A DNA stretch of 64,000 bases from Davidsoniella eucalypti (lineage: Eukaryota; Ascomycota; Sordariomycetes; Microascales; Ceratocystidaceae), in the NCBI GenBank assembly GCA_004009845.1, contig RMBW01000003.1, positions 620,001-684,000 of the forward strand, written 5' to 3'. Numbering within the stretch: the first letter of the stretch is position 1; each line of letters starts with the position of its first letter. The notes below the pieces were generated by a model. That model saw only the letters and a list, made by a program, of their open reading frames with translations, was not told the DNA's origin and made no database searches. Of the stretch, positions 11,744 to 23,700 are shown piece after piece. The position numbers were made by a program, and so were the translations under genes.

Positions 11744-11756
11744 GACTGACTAAGCA
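11744..11756 (+). repeat. Target-site duplication, left copy
   Basis: The 13-mer GACTGACTAAGCA occurs here and again, perfectly, at 14305-14317. The two copies exactly bracket the LINE relic. Confidence 0.85.
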
Positions 11757-11942
11757 CAACCTTCCCTCCTACAACCCTCGGGGGGGTACCTTTGAGTTCG
11801 AGTACCTCCCCCTCCGTCCAAAGACGAATCTTTCCCCTTCGTCGTGGGTTTTAAGAGCGACCAGCACATATTCCCAATGCTGCTGTCCATTCTTTTATCT
11901 TTTTAGACACTTGTCTTCATTGATGCATCGAGTTATGAGGCC

Positions 11943-12870
11943 TTGAGCCCGACTTTTTCCTCTCTCGAGGGATGTTCTCACCAACAATCGCCCCTTTTCA
12001 CCACACTCTCTCGCGATTGCTGGTCTCCCGAGTCACTACACTACAAAGTGGATGACCAGACCGGAGAGAAGACGGCGACAAAAGGCCTCGAACAGAGCAT
12101 GCACGCAGGCAACGGAGGGCTGGTGAAGGCAGTCCAAGACGCCCTACAGCTGCAGATGGCTGAAATGAAGAAGCGAGCGGACACCATGGTGGAAGTGCTC
12201 AGCTTCTTTGATAAGGCAGCTAAGGAGGGGAAGGAGAAGCTGACAGACTCATCCAGAGCATCGAAGACATGGTTAAAAAAGAGGTGGAAAAGATTTTGGG
12301 TGGTAAACCAAACCATCCTAAAGGGCCGCAGACATCGTCCGAACCGAAGGAAAAGGCCAAGAAACAACAGCAACAACAACAACAGGCAGAGAAGAAGAAT
12401 GAGTCCTCTACATCGCCAAAAAACCCCTCATGGGCTGCCAAGGCATTGGGCGGGATGCAGACCGGAACGACCCTCAACATTCAAAATAGAATCAAGAAGA
12501 TAAACCAGAGCAACCGACACATGGCCAGACTCCTGCCAGAATCTAGGATGATTGGTGTCAACCCTATGCTGGCCAAGAAGAAAATGAACCTCGACCTGTT
12601 CAAGGGAACCGACAAGGTCACCAACATGACGGCAACTGCTACTGGCTTCGCACTTTCCATTGCTGGAACGCCCAAGGCGGAGGAACTGGAAATGATCCGA
12701 CACTACCTGGAAGCCAGCACGGTGGAGAAAGAGACAGTGTGGGAGAAATTCGTCATACACAACATCCCCAGGCTGGTACACGACATTGGCGGCACACGCC
12801 CAACCACAATCGAGGACATCAAGACGGAAATCGAAAAGGCTTTTGAGGTGGTCATGGTGCTAGAACCGGC
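11943..12870 (+). pseudogene. LINE ORF1 (gag-like) remnant
   Basis: Two overlapping frames join into one gag-like reading. The first starts at 11943 and the reading moves to the frame containing 12269 near 12240, so there is one small frameshift. A Lys/Gln-rich stretch at about 12355-12400 is followed by a region with ARLLPESRMIGVNPMLAKKK and FALSIAGTPKAEELEMIRHY, typical of nucleic-acid-binding ORF1 proteins of fungal LINEs. There is no zinc knuckle before the frame runs into endonuclease-like sequence near 12860, consistent with a deletion that fused ORF1 to ORF2. Confidence 0.6.
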
Positions 12871-13580
12871 AATCTACCAAGGTCGGACAACACCGCACCC
12901 ACACTATACCCAGGTGGAACCCTTGACACAAGAAAGAAGGAGAGCTATATGTTTCGTAAAAAAGAACACCGATGCACGCAGATGACTGCGTCTCTGCCCA
13001 CCCGGACATTTCGACTGTTTCAATCAAACGCAGAGGGCTCCTGATACAGAACAGCCGGAGGAGAAAAAACATGATCATAGTGGGAGATTTCAATCTTCAC
13101 CACAGTCAGTGGGATGCTAATGCCAAAAAGCACGACACCAAGGCAGAAGAACTCATCAACTGGATGGAGGCACACAGACTACTCAATGTCGGAGACCCCA
13201 AGGTACCGACACACAGATCGGGAAGTGTGATAGATCTTACTCTCATATCAGCCAACTTGGTCGGAAAGATAGCAGGGGTTCAATATGATTTAGACTGTGG
13301 CAGTGATCACACCCCAAGCCTACTCGAGATACAAACTACCATTCCCGAAAAGCACATCACCACGAAATGCTGGAAGAACATCGATATGGAGAAGTTCCTG
13401 GAAGAATGCCACCAAGCGGGCACAGAACTGGACCGACACGCACACAGGCCGACAACACATTCAGCAGCCGAACTGGACGATATTGCGCAGGAGACTGCGG
13501 ACAGGCTGCATCAAGCACTGGCACGGGCTACACCAACAAGGAGAGTTCACGGATCGGGATACCGCTGGTGGCTACCCTAA
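12870..13580 (+). pseudogene. LINE endonuclease remnant (EEP family, C-terminal part)
   Basis: Matches the C-terminal half of the endonuclease/exonuclease/phosphatase domain of LINE ORF2. Visible pieces are PHPHYTQVEPL and RRRAICFVKK in one frame, then after a frameshift near 12975 MIIVGDFNLHHSQWD, GSVIDLTLIS and DCGSDHTPSL, which are the GDFN, DL-type and SDH blocks of the family. The upstream catalytic half is deleted. A stop follows at 13580. Confidence 0.7.
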
Positions 13581-13670
13581 AGTCTAAAGATGGCAACCTC
13601 AAGTCCACTCTGGCAGACAAAATACAAGTGCTCCGAGATACCCACCTCACGGGTAGTGGCATGACGGGTA

Positions 13671-14081
13671 GTGGGCATGGAGGACTCTGACAGACCTAAG
13701 ATCCAGAACGACAAGGACAACACCTGGACACCTTTCACCCAGGACGAAGTGAGGAGCTCTATCAGCAAACCAAGAAACACGGCACCCGGCATAAATGGAG
13801 TCAGGAACAAAGTGCTTGCCTCAAGTTGGCCAGCCTTAGGACCACATATCACTTGGCTACTCAACCAGTGTATAGCCGTCGGACACCATCCTACATGCTT
13901 CAAGAAGGCCAGATTAGTGGCGCTACCCAAGCCTGGCAAGAGGGATAGGAAAGAACCAAAATCCTACCACCTGATATCACTACTACCCACTATGGCGAAA
14001 GCTTTGGAGAGGCTAGTGGCCAGGAAAATGGCGTTGAGCTCTTTAAAAATTGGACTTTTTGGAAAAAACTACGGATACTAG
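13671..14081 (+). pseudogene. LINE reverse transcriptase remnant (N-terminal part)
   Basis: The frame carries FTQDEVRSSISKPRNTAPG, LNQCIAVGHHPTCFKKA, LVALPKPGKRD and LISLLPTMAKALERLVARKM, which are the fingers-side blocks of LINE reverse transcriptases. The frame then goes straight into 3'-end sequence, so the palm domain with its catalytic aspartates is absent. Confidence 0.75.
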
Positions 14082-14154
14082 GAACATAGAAAATTGGTGC
14101 CAGAAAACACGGCCTCGCCCGGAGTCGAAAAGGAGCTCCTAGACTATAAATAAA

Positions 14155-14176
14155 ATCATCATCATCATCATCATCA
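14155..14176 (+). repeat. (ATC)n tract near the LINE 3' end
   Basis: Seven tandem ATC units just after the point where the coding relic ends. It lies inside the duplicated-site boundaries, so it belongs to the element. Confidence 0.8.
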
Positions 14177-14304
14177 AGTAGTTAGTAGATAGACACCGTC
14201 CCTTAAGGTGATGGGTGGGAGCCGCGTCCAATTTTATTGGCTCGACTCCCCCAACGCTCGTTAATAATAACCCTAACAAAAACAAAAACAAAAACAAAAA
14301 AAAA

Positions 14305-14317
14305 GACTGACTAAGCA
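14305..14317 (+). repeat. Target-site duplication, right copy
   Basis: Perfect second copy of GACTGACTAAGCA, directly after the A-rich tail. Confidence 0.85.
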
Positions 14318-14468
14318 ACATACCGTGATTTGATGAATAGATAGGTAATTTAATCGTTCAGCTCATTTCTGCCTAACTATCCTATTTCACATTGTGTTCC
14401 AACACAATAGACTCACTTACTTCTTTAATATTTTCTCTACTTTTCTTAACTGAAAGCTGCCAAACATC

Positions 14469-16352
14469 ATGGATATATCTAAATTAACCAAAGAAGAAAT
14501 ATTTCAGCTATTCGAGGTTAGTAATTACTCACATAAATGTAGGCTCCTTTGCACAAAAATTAGATCTAACTCGTTTTCAATATCTTAGCAAAGGGATCGG
14601 GATGCAAAAGCTTTTGAACAGATAACTGAGCAAGATCGAGTCGACAAAGAAGCCGCTGTCAACAGGACTCGAGAAGCTGAACAGAGAGCTAAGCAATATC
14701 GAGTCGACAAAGAAGCCGCTGTCAACAGGACTCGAGAAGCTGAACAGAGAGCTAAGCAATATCGAGTCGACAAAGAAGCCGCCGAACAGAGAGCTAAGCA
14801 ATATCGAGTCGACAAAGAAGCCGCTGTCAACAGGACTCGAGAAGCTGAACAGAGAGCTAAGCAATATCGAGTCGACAAAGAAGCCGCCGAACAGAGAGCT
14901 GAGAAAAGCGAACGCCTAACTAGAAAAACAACATTCGCAACTTCTCTCTATAACGGCTTTGCTCTCAACTTCCAAACCTACCAAATGGAGACGGTATTGT
15001 CTCGGCTCACAACAGGGGGACCTACTTCGGTCGCTAATCGATCATACCCACATCTTCTCAAATCCTGGTCAGACTTCCAAGGCATTCATGAGCAGAAGTT
15101 TTCAGAGTTTCAATCCGTCTTTGAACAGGAGCATTTATTTGATAGTTTTAGTGAAACTGCTGCTGCCCAGCGTGCTTTATGCAGTCAGTGGCTATCCAGT
15201 GAGAGCGACGCGAAAAGCTTTTCCAAACCTGCCATTGAGGATCATGTCCAGGAAGTTATCAATATTTATCTACAACACGACCGATGTGACGCTACGGCCT
15301 ATAATGGAGTCAAAGAAGTAATATTCAATTCGAACACACGATATGCCAACGAGATTCAACGACGTCAGCAGAGAGCACCAGAGCAGCAACAGTTCCAAGA
15401 TTCAGTATATTCTCAACTCCACGATCTACTACTAGAGTCTCAGACCCAGGCCTCAATGGATCTGCCTAGATCTTCGGATGAGCCAGAAAACATCAATATT
15501 GCTAACCTCCGTCATAGAGAAAGCGCGAATACTCAGCCAGATCAACATCAATCAGGTAGGAAAAGGGCTGCTTCATCTAGTGCTCCTAGCGAGACACCTT
15601 CAACTTCTCGGCCCTCCTATTTTAATATCAGTCAAGGCATCTCTCGGGATCCCCAAGACTCCCTGAACACTCCTAGAGCTGTCAAAATCGAAAAGCTACT
15701 CTTCATTGTGGAGTACAAGGCAGCTCATAAGCTCCCTCCTGCTCAGCTTCGAGCAGCCCTAGACCACTTTTCTACCTCGGACCCATCCTCCTTCTACAAC
15801 AGTCTCAAAAGAAGCACAACAAGATCTTCGAATCAATCTGATGAAGCGGAAAACAGTGGATATATGCACCATTTTGTTGCTTGTGCTGTAACACAGGTAT
15901 ATCACTACATGATTAACTCTGGGCTTCTATATGGATACATCACAACTGGCGAGTCCTTCATTTTCTTGAGTATTGATATGGCAAACCCTAGCACTGTTCA
16001 TTACTCCCTCTGTATTCCCAGAGAACAAATCCCTAGTATTCCATTTCGTAATGGAGATGAAGGCCCTGTAGATCCTGAGATTATCGAGGAGCAGATTGAA
16101 AGTATCAAGCAGACGCCAGTTGCTTATATCTTGACGCTGATGCTCCTATCACTTGAACAGCGAAAACTCAGTTTAAGCGATATTCAGGCATTGAGGTCTC
16201 AAATACGATCTCTACCAAGTTCATATGAAGATGACACATCAGGCGAAGCAGGTCCACATCTAAGCCCAGAGGCCCATCCAGATATTCCCGGGCTAAGTGA
16301 TGGTGATGATAGTAACACAGAAGGAGGAGGGGGTCATGGTAGTAGCTATTAG
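14469..16352 (+). CDS. Coiled-coil protein with EYKxxHKL domain (predicted PD-(D/E)XK-like; fungal accessory family)
   Basis: Two exons: 14469-14516 (MDISKLTKEEIFQLFE) and 14589-16352. The 72-nt intron has GTTAGT, a CTAAC branch and TTAG. Product 603 residues. Residues ~17-120 form a highly charged coiled coil built from near-perfect repeats of the type AEQRAKQYRVDKEA. After a Ser/Gln-rich linker comes VEYKAAHKL with E391 and K393, then AVTQVYHYMIN, YGYITTGESFIFLSI and YSLCIPRE. From memory this motif series marks a large, variably present family in filamentous ascomycetes, often followed by a C-terminal protein kinase domain. ExK plus a downstream Q..Y helix suggests a restriction-endonuclease-like fold, which is an inference. 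No kinase domain follows here, so the protein is a short or truncated member. The LINE tail ends 164 bp before the ATG and may disturb its promoter. Confidence 0.7.
14637..14899 (+). repeat. In-gene tandem repeat, 63- and 42-bp units
   Basis: Units begin GAGTCGACAAAGAAGCCGC and run 63, 63, 42, 63 and 42 bp. The short form lacks a 21-bp block. Each unit encodes 21 or 14 residues (three or two heptads), so the coiled-coil register is kept. Confidence 0.9.
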
Positions 16353-16987
16353 TACATATAACTAGCTTAATATCTTCATAAACCATCACTTGGGTCAAAG
16401 TTAAACTAAACAGCATATATTCGATAGGTTTCGACTCCAAAATTATTGTATATCCATTCTAGGCCCTCCCTTGAAAACGATGTTCTCCTATCCTCAAGAC
16501 AATAGAAACACGTGTAAAATCAATGGTAACTGTTTATCGAGGCCTTGCCGTGATGTTTACAAGATTTAGAAATCCACATGCAAAGAAACACAAGCAGATA
16601 TTGATTATAAAGCAAGTCCCACAACTATATCTAAAACACAGAGCTTGTTGGAAGATGACTTCCTTTAAATGATTCATTAAGACAGTATTCTGAGCAATCT
16701 CAAGGGCTGTTTACTATGATTATCCAATCATGATACACAACTCAAATTCTGAAGCATTAACCAATTATAATAAACTATTTCTAGAGGCATTCAACCCCGG
16801 TTATCAAATGATTGTTGGATATTAAGCTTAATGACATTACAAGCTGATTCCTAGGAAAAAAGATAGGTTCATGAAAGATTCTAGTAGTATATGTATTTTG
16901 GAGAATAAATTATATATTATACACTCAATCAAAATGTCTCTTTCTTGATTGTGGCCGGTCTAGAATATTACCGACTACAACGTGCTT
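16353..16987. other. AT-rich spacer in the accessory island
   Basis: AT-rich sequence after the EYKxxHKL gene with no sustained frame. No kinase-like coding sequence continues on the plus strand. Confidence 0.5.
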
Positions 16988-17290
16988 CATTTAATTGAGA
17001 ACAGTTTGCCAGGCTTGCCGTCGTGCCAGAGGCATCTAGATGCAAGATGCTTCCTGCCTCTAGGTCTAGTTGAATTAGTACAGATAGCCGACCCATTAAC
17101 GGTGGTGGTTAGTCTTGACAACATCGCCAAGTCCCCTAGGCACGCAGGAACATATCAGTTCATATATTGACAATCGTCACGAGGGTCTCTACTCTCTGCT
17201 ACTCCTTGATGGCCACGCTTCACAAGCTTTTTGAGTTTATCTTGAAATGCTAGCACTACAACATCATCATACAACCTATCTCCTTTAGAC
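16988..17290 (-). pseudogene. Degenerate fragment, possibly the kinase half of the EYKxxHKL family
   Basis: Reading on the minus strand gives a protein-like series: KGDRLYDDVVVLAFQDKLKK, VKRGHQGVAESRDPRDD, then a TGA near 17156, then YVPACLGDLAML and onward to a stop at 16988. The segment before and after the TGA (QYMN, stop, YVPACLGDL) resembles the 'hVPVxLG' block near the start of the kinase domain in the fungal family of the neighbouring gene; that comparison is from memory and uncertain. The TGA could come from CGA by one C-to-T change. No intact frame or start remains. The relic lies opposite in orientation to the intact gene, 636 bp from it. Confidence 0.35.
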
Positions 17291-17775
17291 TCTTGATGTT
17301 AATGTCTTCTAGCCAGTGAAATTAGCATATTCCTAAGCTCTCCACGTCATAATTTTGGCTGACCATTGCAACATCAACAAAGATACCCTTTTTAGATATC
17401 TACTTTTTTTAGTATGTTGTTCAATAATAGTGGCACATGCTATATACATATCTCATGAAGAAGAATCGCGTTAGGAGGTCTGACGCGAAAATAGCAAACT
17501 TGCCAAGTAGCATATTCACTATTACATTGTAAGTACAGCAGTTAATTAGATGACGAAATTCTTATTTTTGTTCCCCTAAAGATACAATATGAAACCAAAC
17601 CAAAAGCACAAGATATAATACTATAAACAGTAAACCAGACCAAAACATAAATGTAGCAGAATATAACCGAAAACAACCAGTCAAACATCACAAGTCAAAA
17701 CTAGTAGCGCAATAATAGTATAGTAACCCTACCCTATAGCTTAACAGCTAAAATCCATACCAACTTAAGCTCAAC
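17291..17775. other. AT-rich spacer downstream of GLT1
   Basis: 3' flank of GLT1. AT-rich with no coding frame visible. Confidence 0.5.
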
Positions 17776-20700
17776 TTAAGCCAAAGCAGCAACCGCCTTC
17801 ATTACCTCCTCTCCAGAACGCTTCACGATACCACCCGACACGGGCAGGTTCGTGCAACCTTCTAGCATCAGATCGATCTCGCGGGCACACTGGCGGCCTT
17901 CGTTGATGCCCCAAACAATCAGAGACTGGCCACGGCGGCAATCACCGGCCGCGTACACCTTGGGAATATTGGTGGCATACTTGCCTGGCGCCGTCTTGAC
18001 GTTCTTGCGAGAGTCCTTCTCAATGTCATCGCCAAGGACACGCTGCTCAGGGCCTAGGAAACCCATAGAAAGCAGCACTAGATCGGCCGGGAAAAATTCG
18101 CGAGAGCCCTCGACCTTCTTCATGTCCCAGCCACCCTTGGCTGTCTTGGTCCACTCGACACGTACTGTGTTGATGCCTTTGACACGGCCCTCGCCGTCGT
18201 CCACAAACTCCTCTGACATGATACAGAATTCACGCGGGTCTTTGCCCATGTGTTGCTTGACCTCCGAGTGTCCGTAATCCACACGGTAAATTCGAGGCCA
18301 CTGGGGCCACGGGTTGTCACGGCCACGCTCGGCTGGAGGCTGTGGCAGTAGCTCGAAGTTGATGACCGACTTAGCACCGTGGCGCACCGAGGTACCAATA
18401 CAATCGTTACCAGTGTCACCACCACCAATGACAACAACGTGCTTACCCTTGGCCGAAATGTACGCACCATCCTCGAGCTCGGAATCGAGCAGTGACTTGG
18501 TGTTCTTGTGTAGGAACTCCATGGCGAAGTGGACACCCTCAAGGTTGCGGCCCTTGGCTGGCAGATCACGCGGCACAGTAGCACCAGTGGCGATGACGAC
18601 AGCGTCGTTGCTAGCACGTAGGTCATCTAGAGCGACGCCTTCATCACCTACAGTAACGCCGGTCTGGAAGATAATGCCCTCAGCGGCCATGAGATCTGTA
18701 CGGCGCTTGACGATACGCTTGTCTAGCTTCATGTTGGGAATACCGTACATCAGCAGACCACCAGGACGATCGGACCGCTCGTAAACAGTGACGGTGTGAC
18801 CTGAGCGGTTGAGCTGATCAGCACAGGCTAGACCGGCCGGACCAGATCCAATAATGGCAACTGTGCGACCAGTGCGGACGGGGGGTGGACGAGGAACCAT
18901 CCAGCCCATCTCAAACCCGCGATCAATGATGGCGCATTCGATGGACTTGATACCGACAGGCTGCTCATTGATGCCGAGAACGCAGGCACCCTCACAAGGA
19001 GCAGGGCAAACACGACCAGTAAACTCTGGGAAATTGTTGGTCATCAGCAGGCGGTCAAGAGCCTCCTTCCACTGGCCCTGGAAGACCAGCTCGTTCCACT
19101 TGGGAATGATGTTGGAGATGGGGCAGCCGGTCTCAGACTGGCAGAATGGAACACCACAGTCCATGCAGCGCGCCGACTGGTACTTGAGCTCGTTGCTGTC
19201 TAGTCGGTTGCTGATCTCTGCCCAATCCTTGGTGCGGGTCTTGGGCGCACGGTACTTTTCGGTACGGCGAGTGTACTTCATGAAACCGCGCGTCTTGTCT
19301 AGCACCAGCGCACGCTTCTTTTCAGCAGCTCCGTCGGTGATGGACTCTTCGATGTCCTGCAGAGCAGCAGCAGCCTTCTTGGCAGCAGCCTTCTTGTGGA
19401 CGGGCAGCGAGTACTGGGCGCGACGGGCTTCGGCGACTTTGGCAGCCTCCTCAGCAAGCACACGCTTGTAGTCAACAGGGAGAACCTTGATGAAACGGCT
19501 GAGCGCACGGCTGAAATCCAGCAAAATACGGGCAGCCAGCTCAGAGCCGGTGTAGTGGTGGTGATCCTCAATGAGACCACGGACGTAGCCAATCTCGGCG
19601 TGTTCAGTGATAGGGCTGGCTTCAACCATTTCCATGTTGAGCTTGGTCATGAAATCGCCATTGATATCCAAGACATAAGCGATACCACCAGACATACCAG
19701 CAGCAAAGTTGCGGCCAGTGGAACCGAGAATGATTACACGGCCTCCAGTCATGTACTCGCAGCCGTGGTCACCAACACCTTCAACAACAGCGGTGGCACC
19801 CGAGTTGCGGACAGCAAAACGCTCAGCAGCAACACCGCGGAAGAAGCACGTGCCGCTAGTAGCACCGTAGAGGCACGTATTACCGATAAGAATGTTCTCC
19901 TCTGCCTTGAACACTGCGTTGCGAGGAGGGTATATGACCAGACGGCCACCTGATAGACCCTTGCCGACATAATCGTTGGAATCACCCTCTAGCTCAAGAG
20001 TCACGCCGGGAGCTAGGAAAGCACCGAATGACTGGCCAGCGGAACCCTTGATGTTGACATGAACAGTATCTGCATGCAGACCGGCCTCACCGAAGCGCTT
20101 CGAGATTTGGTAGGACAGTGACGTACCCATGGCACGATCAGTGTTGACAATATCACACTCGATACGCGAAGGCAGACCCTTGTCGAGCGTCAGCTCGGCT
20201 TCGGAGATCAGCTTGTTGTCCAACCGGACATACAGCTTGTGATCCTGCTTGCGGACATTGAATGTGGCTACACCAGGACGCAACTGGTGAGCAGGTGTGA
20301 GCAGCAGCGAAAGATCAATGTTGGCAGTCTTGCGGGTGCGCAGATCATCTCTGACCTTGAGACACTCAACATGACCAACCATTTCGTTTACAGTGCGGAA
20401 GCCCAGCTTGGCCATGATGGCTCGCATCTCATTGGCAACATAGTAGAAGAAGTTGATGACGTGCTCGGGAGTACCCTTGAACTTGGCACGGAGCTCGGGG
20501 TCTTGAGTTGCAATACCGACAGGGCAAGTGTTCAAGTGGCACTTGCGCATGAAGATACAACCCATGGCGATCAGAGGAGTAGTGGCAAAGCCCCACTCTT
20601 CGGCACCTAGAAGACAAGCCAGAGCCACATCACGACCAGTACGCAGCTGACCGTCAGTCTGGACGACAACACGGCCACGCAGATCGTTCAGCACTAGTGT

Positions 20701-23700
20701 CTGATGGGTCTCTGCCAGACCCAACTCCCAGGGTAAGCCAGCGTACTTGATACCAGTCCAGCGGGACGCACCAGTACCACCATCGTGACCTGAGATTAGA
20801 ATGTGGTCGGCCTTGGCCTTAGCCACACCGGAAGCGACGATACCAACACCGACTTCAGAAACCAGCTTAACCGACACGCGTGAGCGAGGGCTAGCACACT
20901 TGAGATCGTAGATAAGCTGCTTCAGATCTTCAATGGAGTAGATGTCGTGGTGAGGAGGGGGTGAAATGAGACCGACACCAGGCGTTGAGTGACGAGTGCG
21001 GGCAATCGACTTGGACACCTTGTGACCAGGAAGCTCACCACCCTCGCCAGGCTTGGCACCCTGGGCCATTTTGATCTGAAGCTCATCAGAGTCGGCCAGG
21101 TACGCCGAGGTGACACCGAAACGACCAGAAGCCACTTGCTTGATGGCAGAGCGCATGGTATCACCGTTCTCCATGACCTCAGACCGCTCCGGATCCTCAC
21201 CACCTTCGCCAGTGTTAGACTTGCCTCCTAGGCGGTTCATAGCAACAGCCAGAGTCGAGTGAGCCTCCATAGAAATTGAACCATAAGACATGGCACCAGT
21301 GCAGAAACGACGAACAATCTCAGTCCACGGCTCAACCTGATCGATAGGCACAGGGCTGCGCTCGTCAAACTTGAAGTCGAGAAGACCGCGCAAAGTGCAA
21401 TTCTTGATCTGCTCGTACTCGGCGCGGCTGTATGCCTCATACGACTTGTCGTTCTTGGTGCGAACAGCGTCCTGAATGTTGGCGATGGCCGAGGGCGAGT
21501 TGATGTGAGCTTCACCGCCACGACGCCAGTGGTACTCACCAGATTCAGGAAGACCGGGAACTTCGATAGTCTGGCGCGAAGGGAAACCACGCTCGTGGAA
21601 ACGGAAGGCGTCCTCGGCGATAAGCTCAAAGGTCGAGCCCTTGATACGAGAGGCCGTACCACGGAAGCAGCGTTCAATCACGGGATCGTCGAGACCCAAA
21701 GCCTCAAAGATCTGGGCACCCTTGTACGAAGCTAAAGTAGAGATACCCATCTTTGACATGACCTTCAAGATACCACCATCGCATGAGTGCTTGTAGTTGT
21801 GAATGAGAGAATCATTGGAGAGCTTCTTCTTGATGAGGCCTTCGCGGTTGAGCTTTAGGATGCATTCCATAGCTAGGTAAGGGTTGATACCATCAACACC
21901 GTAACCTAGAAGCACACACATGTGATGAACTTCACGGGCTTCAGCAGTCTCAACAATAAGCGCAGCCATTGAACGCCACTTGTTGCTGACAAGGTGGTGA
22001 TGAGCCATACCGGTTGCCAGCAGAGTAGACACAGCAACACGAGATGAATCCGTGTTGCGGTCGGAAAGAATGATGACACGGTCCCTGTTTTCAATGGCAG
22101 CCGTGACCTCCTTGCAAATGAAATCAAGGTGCTTGATGTAGCCGGCTGTGCCCTCTGACTTGGGGAAGGTCAAATCAATAGTCTTGACAGTCCATTCGGA
22201 ATATTGCTGGCTCATGTTCTTGATAGCATTGAACTCGGGGATGGAGAGGATAGGGCTAGGCAGGAACAAACGGTTGCACTGCTTAGGGTTCATCTCCAGC
22301 AAGTTGCCTTGGGGGCCAACGTAGCACTCTAGAGACATGACAATAGACTCACGGATGGGATCTATGGGTGGGTTGGTGACCTGAGCGAACAGCTGGCGGA
22401 AGTAGTCATATAGAAGACGAGGTGCATCAGTCAAGCAAGCTAGAGGAGCGTCGTTACCCATGGAACCAAGAGCTTCTTTTTCATCAGAGGCCATAGGCGC
22501 CAGCAGTAGACTGACTTGCTCGTGGGTGTAACCAAAGGCAAGCAGATAAGGGTCGGTCTGGATTGTAAAATCAGTAGGAGACGCAGCCAAGTCAAGCTTG
22601 GCGCCGATAGAGTCGACAACCTTAGATAGAGTGATTAGCTCCTTGTCGAGCCAAGCACGGAAGTCATGGCGGCTAGCAACAGCGTCCTTAAGTTCCTTGT
22701 CGTCGATTATACGGCCAGCCTCGGTATCAACTAGCAGCATGCGACCGGGCTGCAGACGGCCTTTCTGGATAACAGACTCGGGCTCAACAGGAATAGTACC
22801 AACTTCGGAAGCGCAGATGATACGATCATCATCCATGACATAGAAACGGCAGGGGCGTAGACCGTTACGGTCCAGATTGGCACCGCAGAAACGGCCATCA
22901 GCGAAGGTGAACAGAGCAGGTCCATCCCAAGCCTCCATCTGGCAGGCAGCCCATTCGTAGAAAGCGGCTTTTTTAGGATCCATGAGATCATTTCCTTGCC
23001 ATGCTTCGGGGACCATTAGCATTACAGCCTCAGGGAGCGACATGACGCCGTTAATCGTGAGCAGCTCCAGAACGTTGTCAAAGGCAGCGGAGTCAGAACC
23101 ACCGTCCTCGACGACGGGGTACATTAGCTCGAGCTCATCTTTGAATAACTTGGACTGCATGATGCCCTCGCGAGCACGCATCCAGTTCTTGTTACCACGG
23201 AGAGTGTTGATCTCACCATTGTGGGCGGCCCAACGCAGAGGCTGAGCACGATCCCATGAGGGGAAGGTGTTGGTTGAGAAACGAGAGTGGACCAGAGCAA
23301 AGTGAGCCTCATAGTCGGCATTCACTAGATCGTGGTAGTATTGGTAGACCTGAACGGGAGCAAGCTGGCCCTTGTAGACAATGTTTTTGTTTGACAGAGA
23401 ACACAGGTAGAACCAGTTCTGTAGGCCGATAGTGTGGGAAGCCCGCTTACGTAGCACGTACAGTTGACGCTCGAACAGACGATCGTCGAACTTGTCGGCC
23501 GACTCGGTCGGGGCGTTGCCGCTAGCACCGTAAGCGGCAGTCAGGACAACAAACGGCTGCATGATGATGGGCTCGCGGGACTTGGCGGCAGGACCAAGCA
23601 GCGACGAATCGACGGGTGGCCGTCTCCAGCCTAGCACGCGAAGACCCAATGACTCAGACAGCTCTTCTAGCTGTCGTACAGACTCCTGAAGAGTTTCCTC

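Larger units (their letters stand above)
11757..14304 (+). mobile_element. LINE (Tad-like non-LTR retrotransposon) relic, internally deleted
   Basis: A 2548-bp insertion bounded by a perfect 13-bp duplication and ending in an A-rich (CAAAAA)n tail, the mark of target-primed reverse transcription. In order it has a 5' leader, a gag-like ORF1, the C-terminal part of an apurinic-type endonuclease (IIVGDFNLHHSQWD), the N-terminal part of a reverse transcriptase (NTAPGINGVRNKVL, ARLVALPKPGKRD), a short (ATC)n tract and a 3' UTR. The catalytic core of the reverse transcriptase and any RNase H are missing, as is the N-terminal half of the endonuclease. Full-length Tad-like elements are usually 6-7 kb, so this copy cannot move by itself. 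It sits 152 bp upstream of the next gene's ATG. The Tad-like label is by motif style only. Confidence 0.85.
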
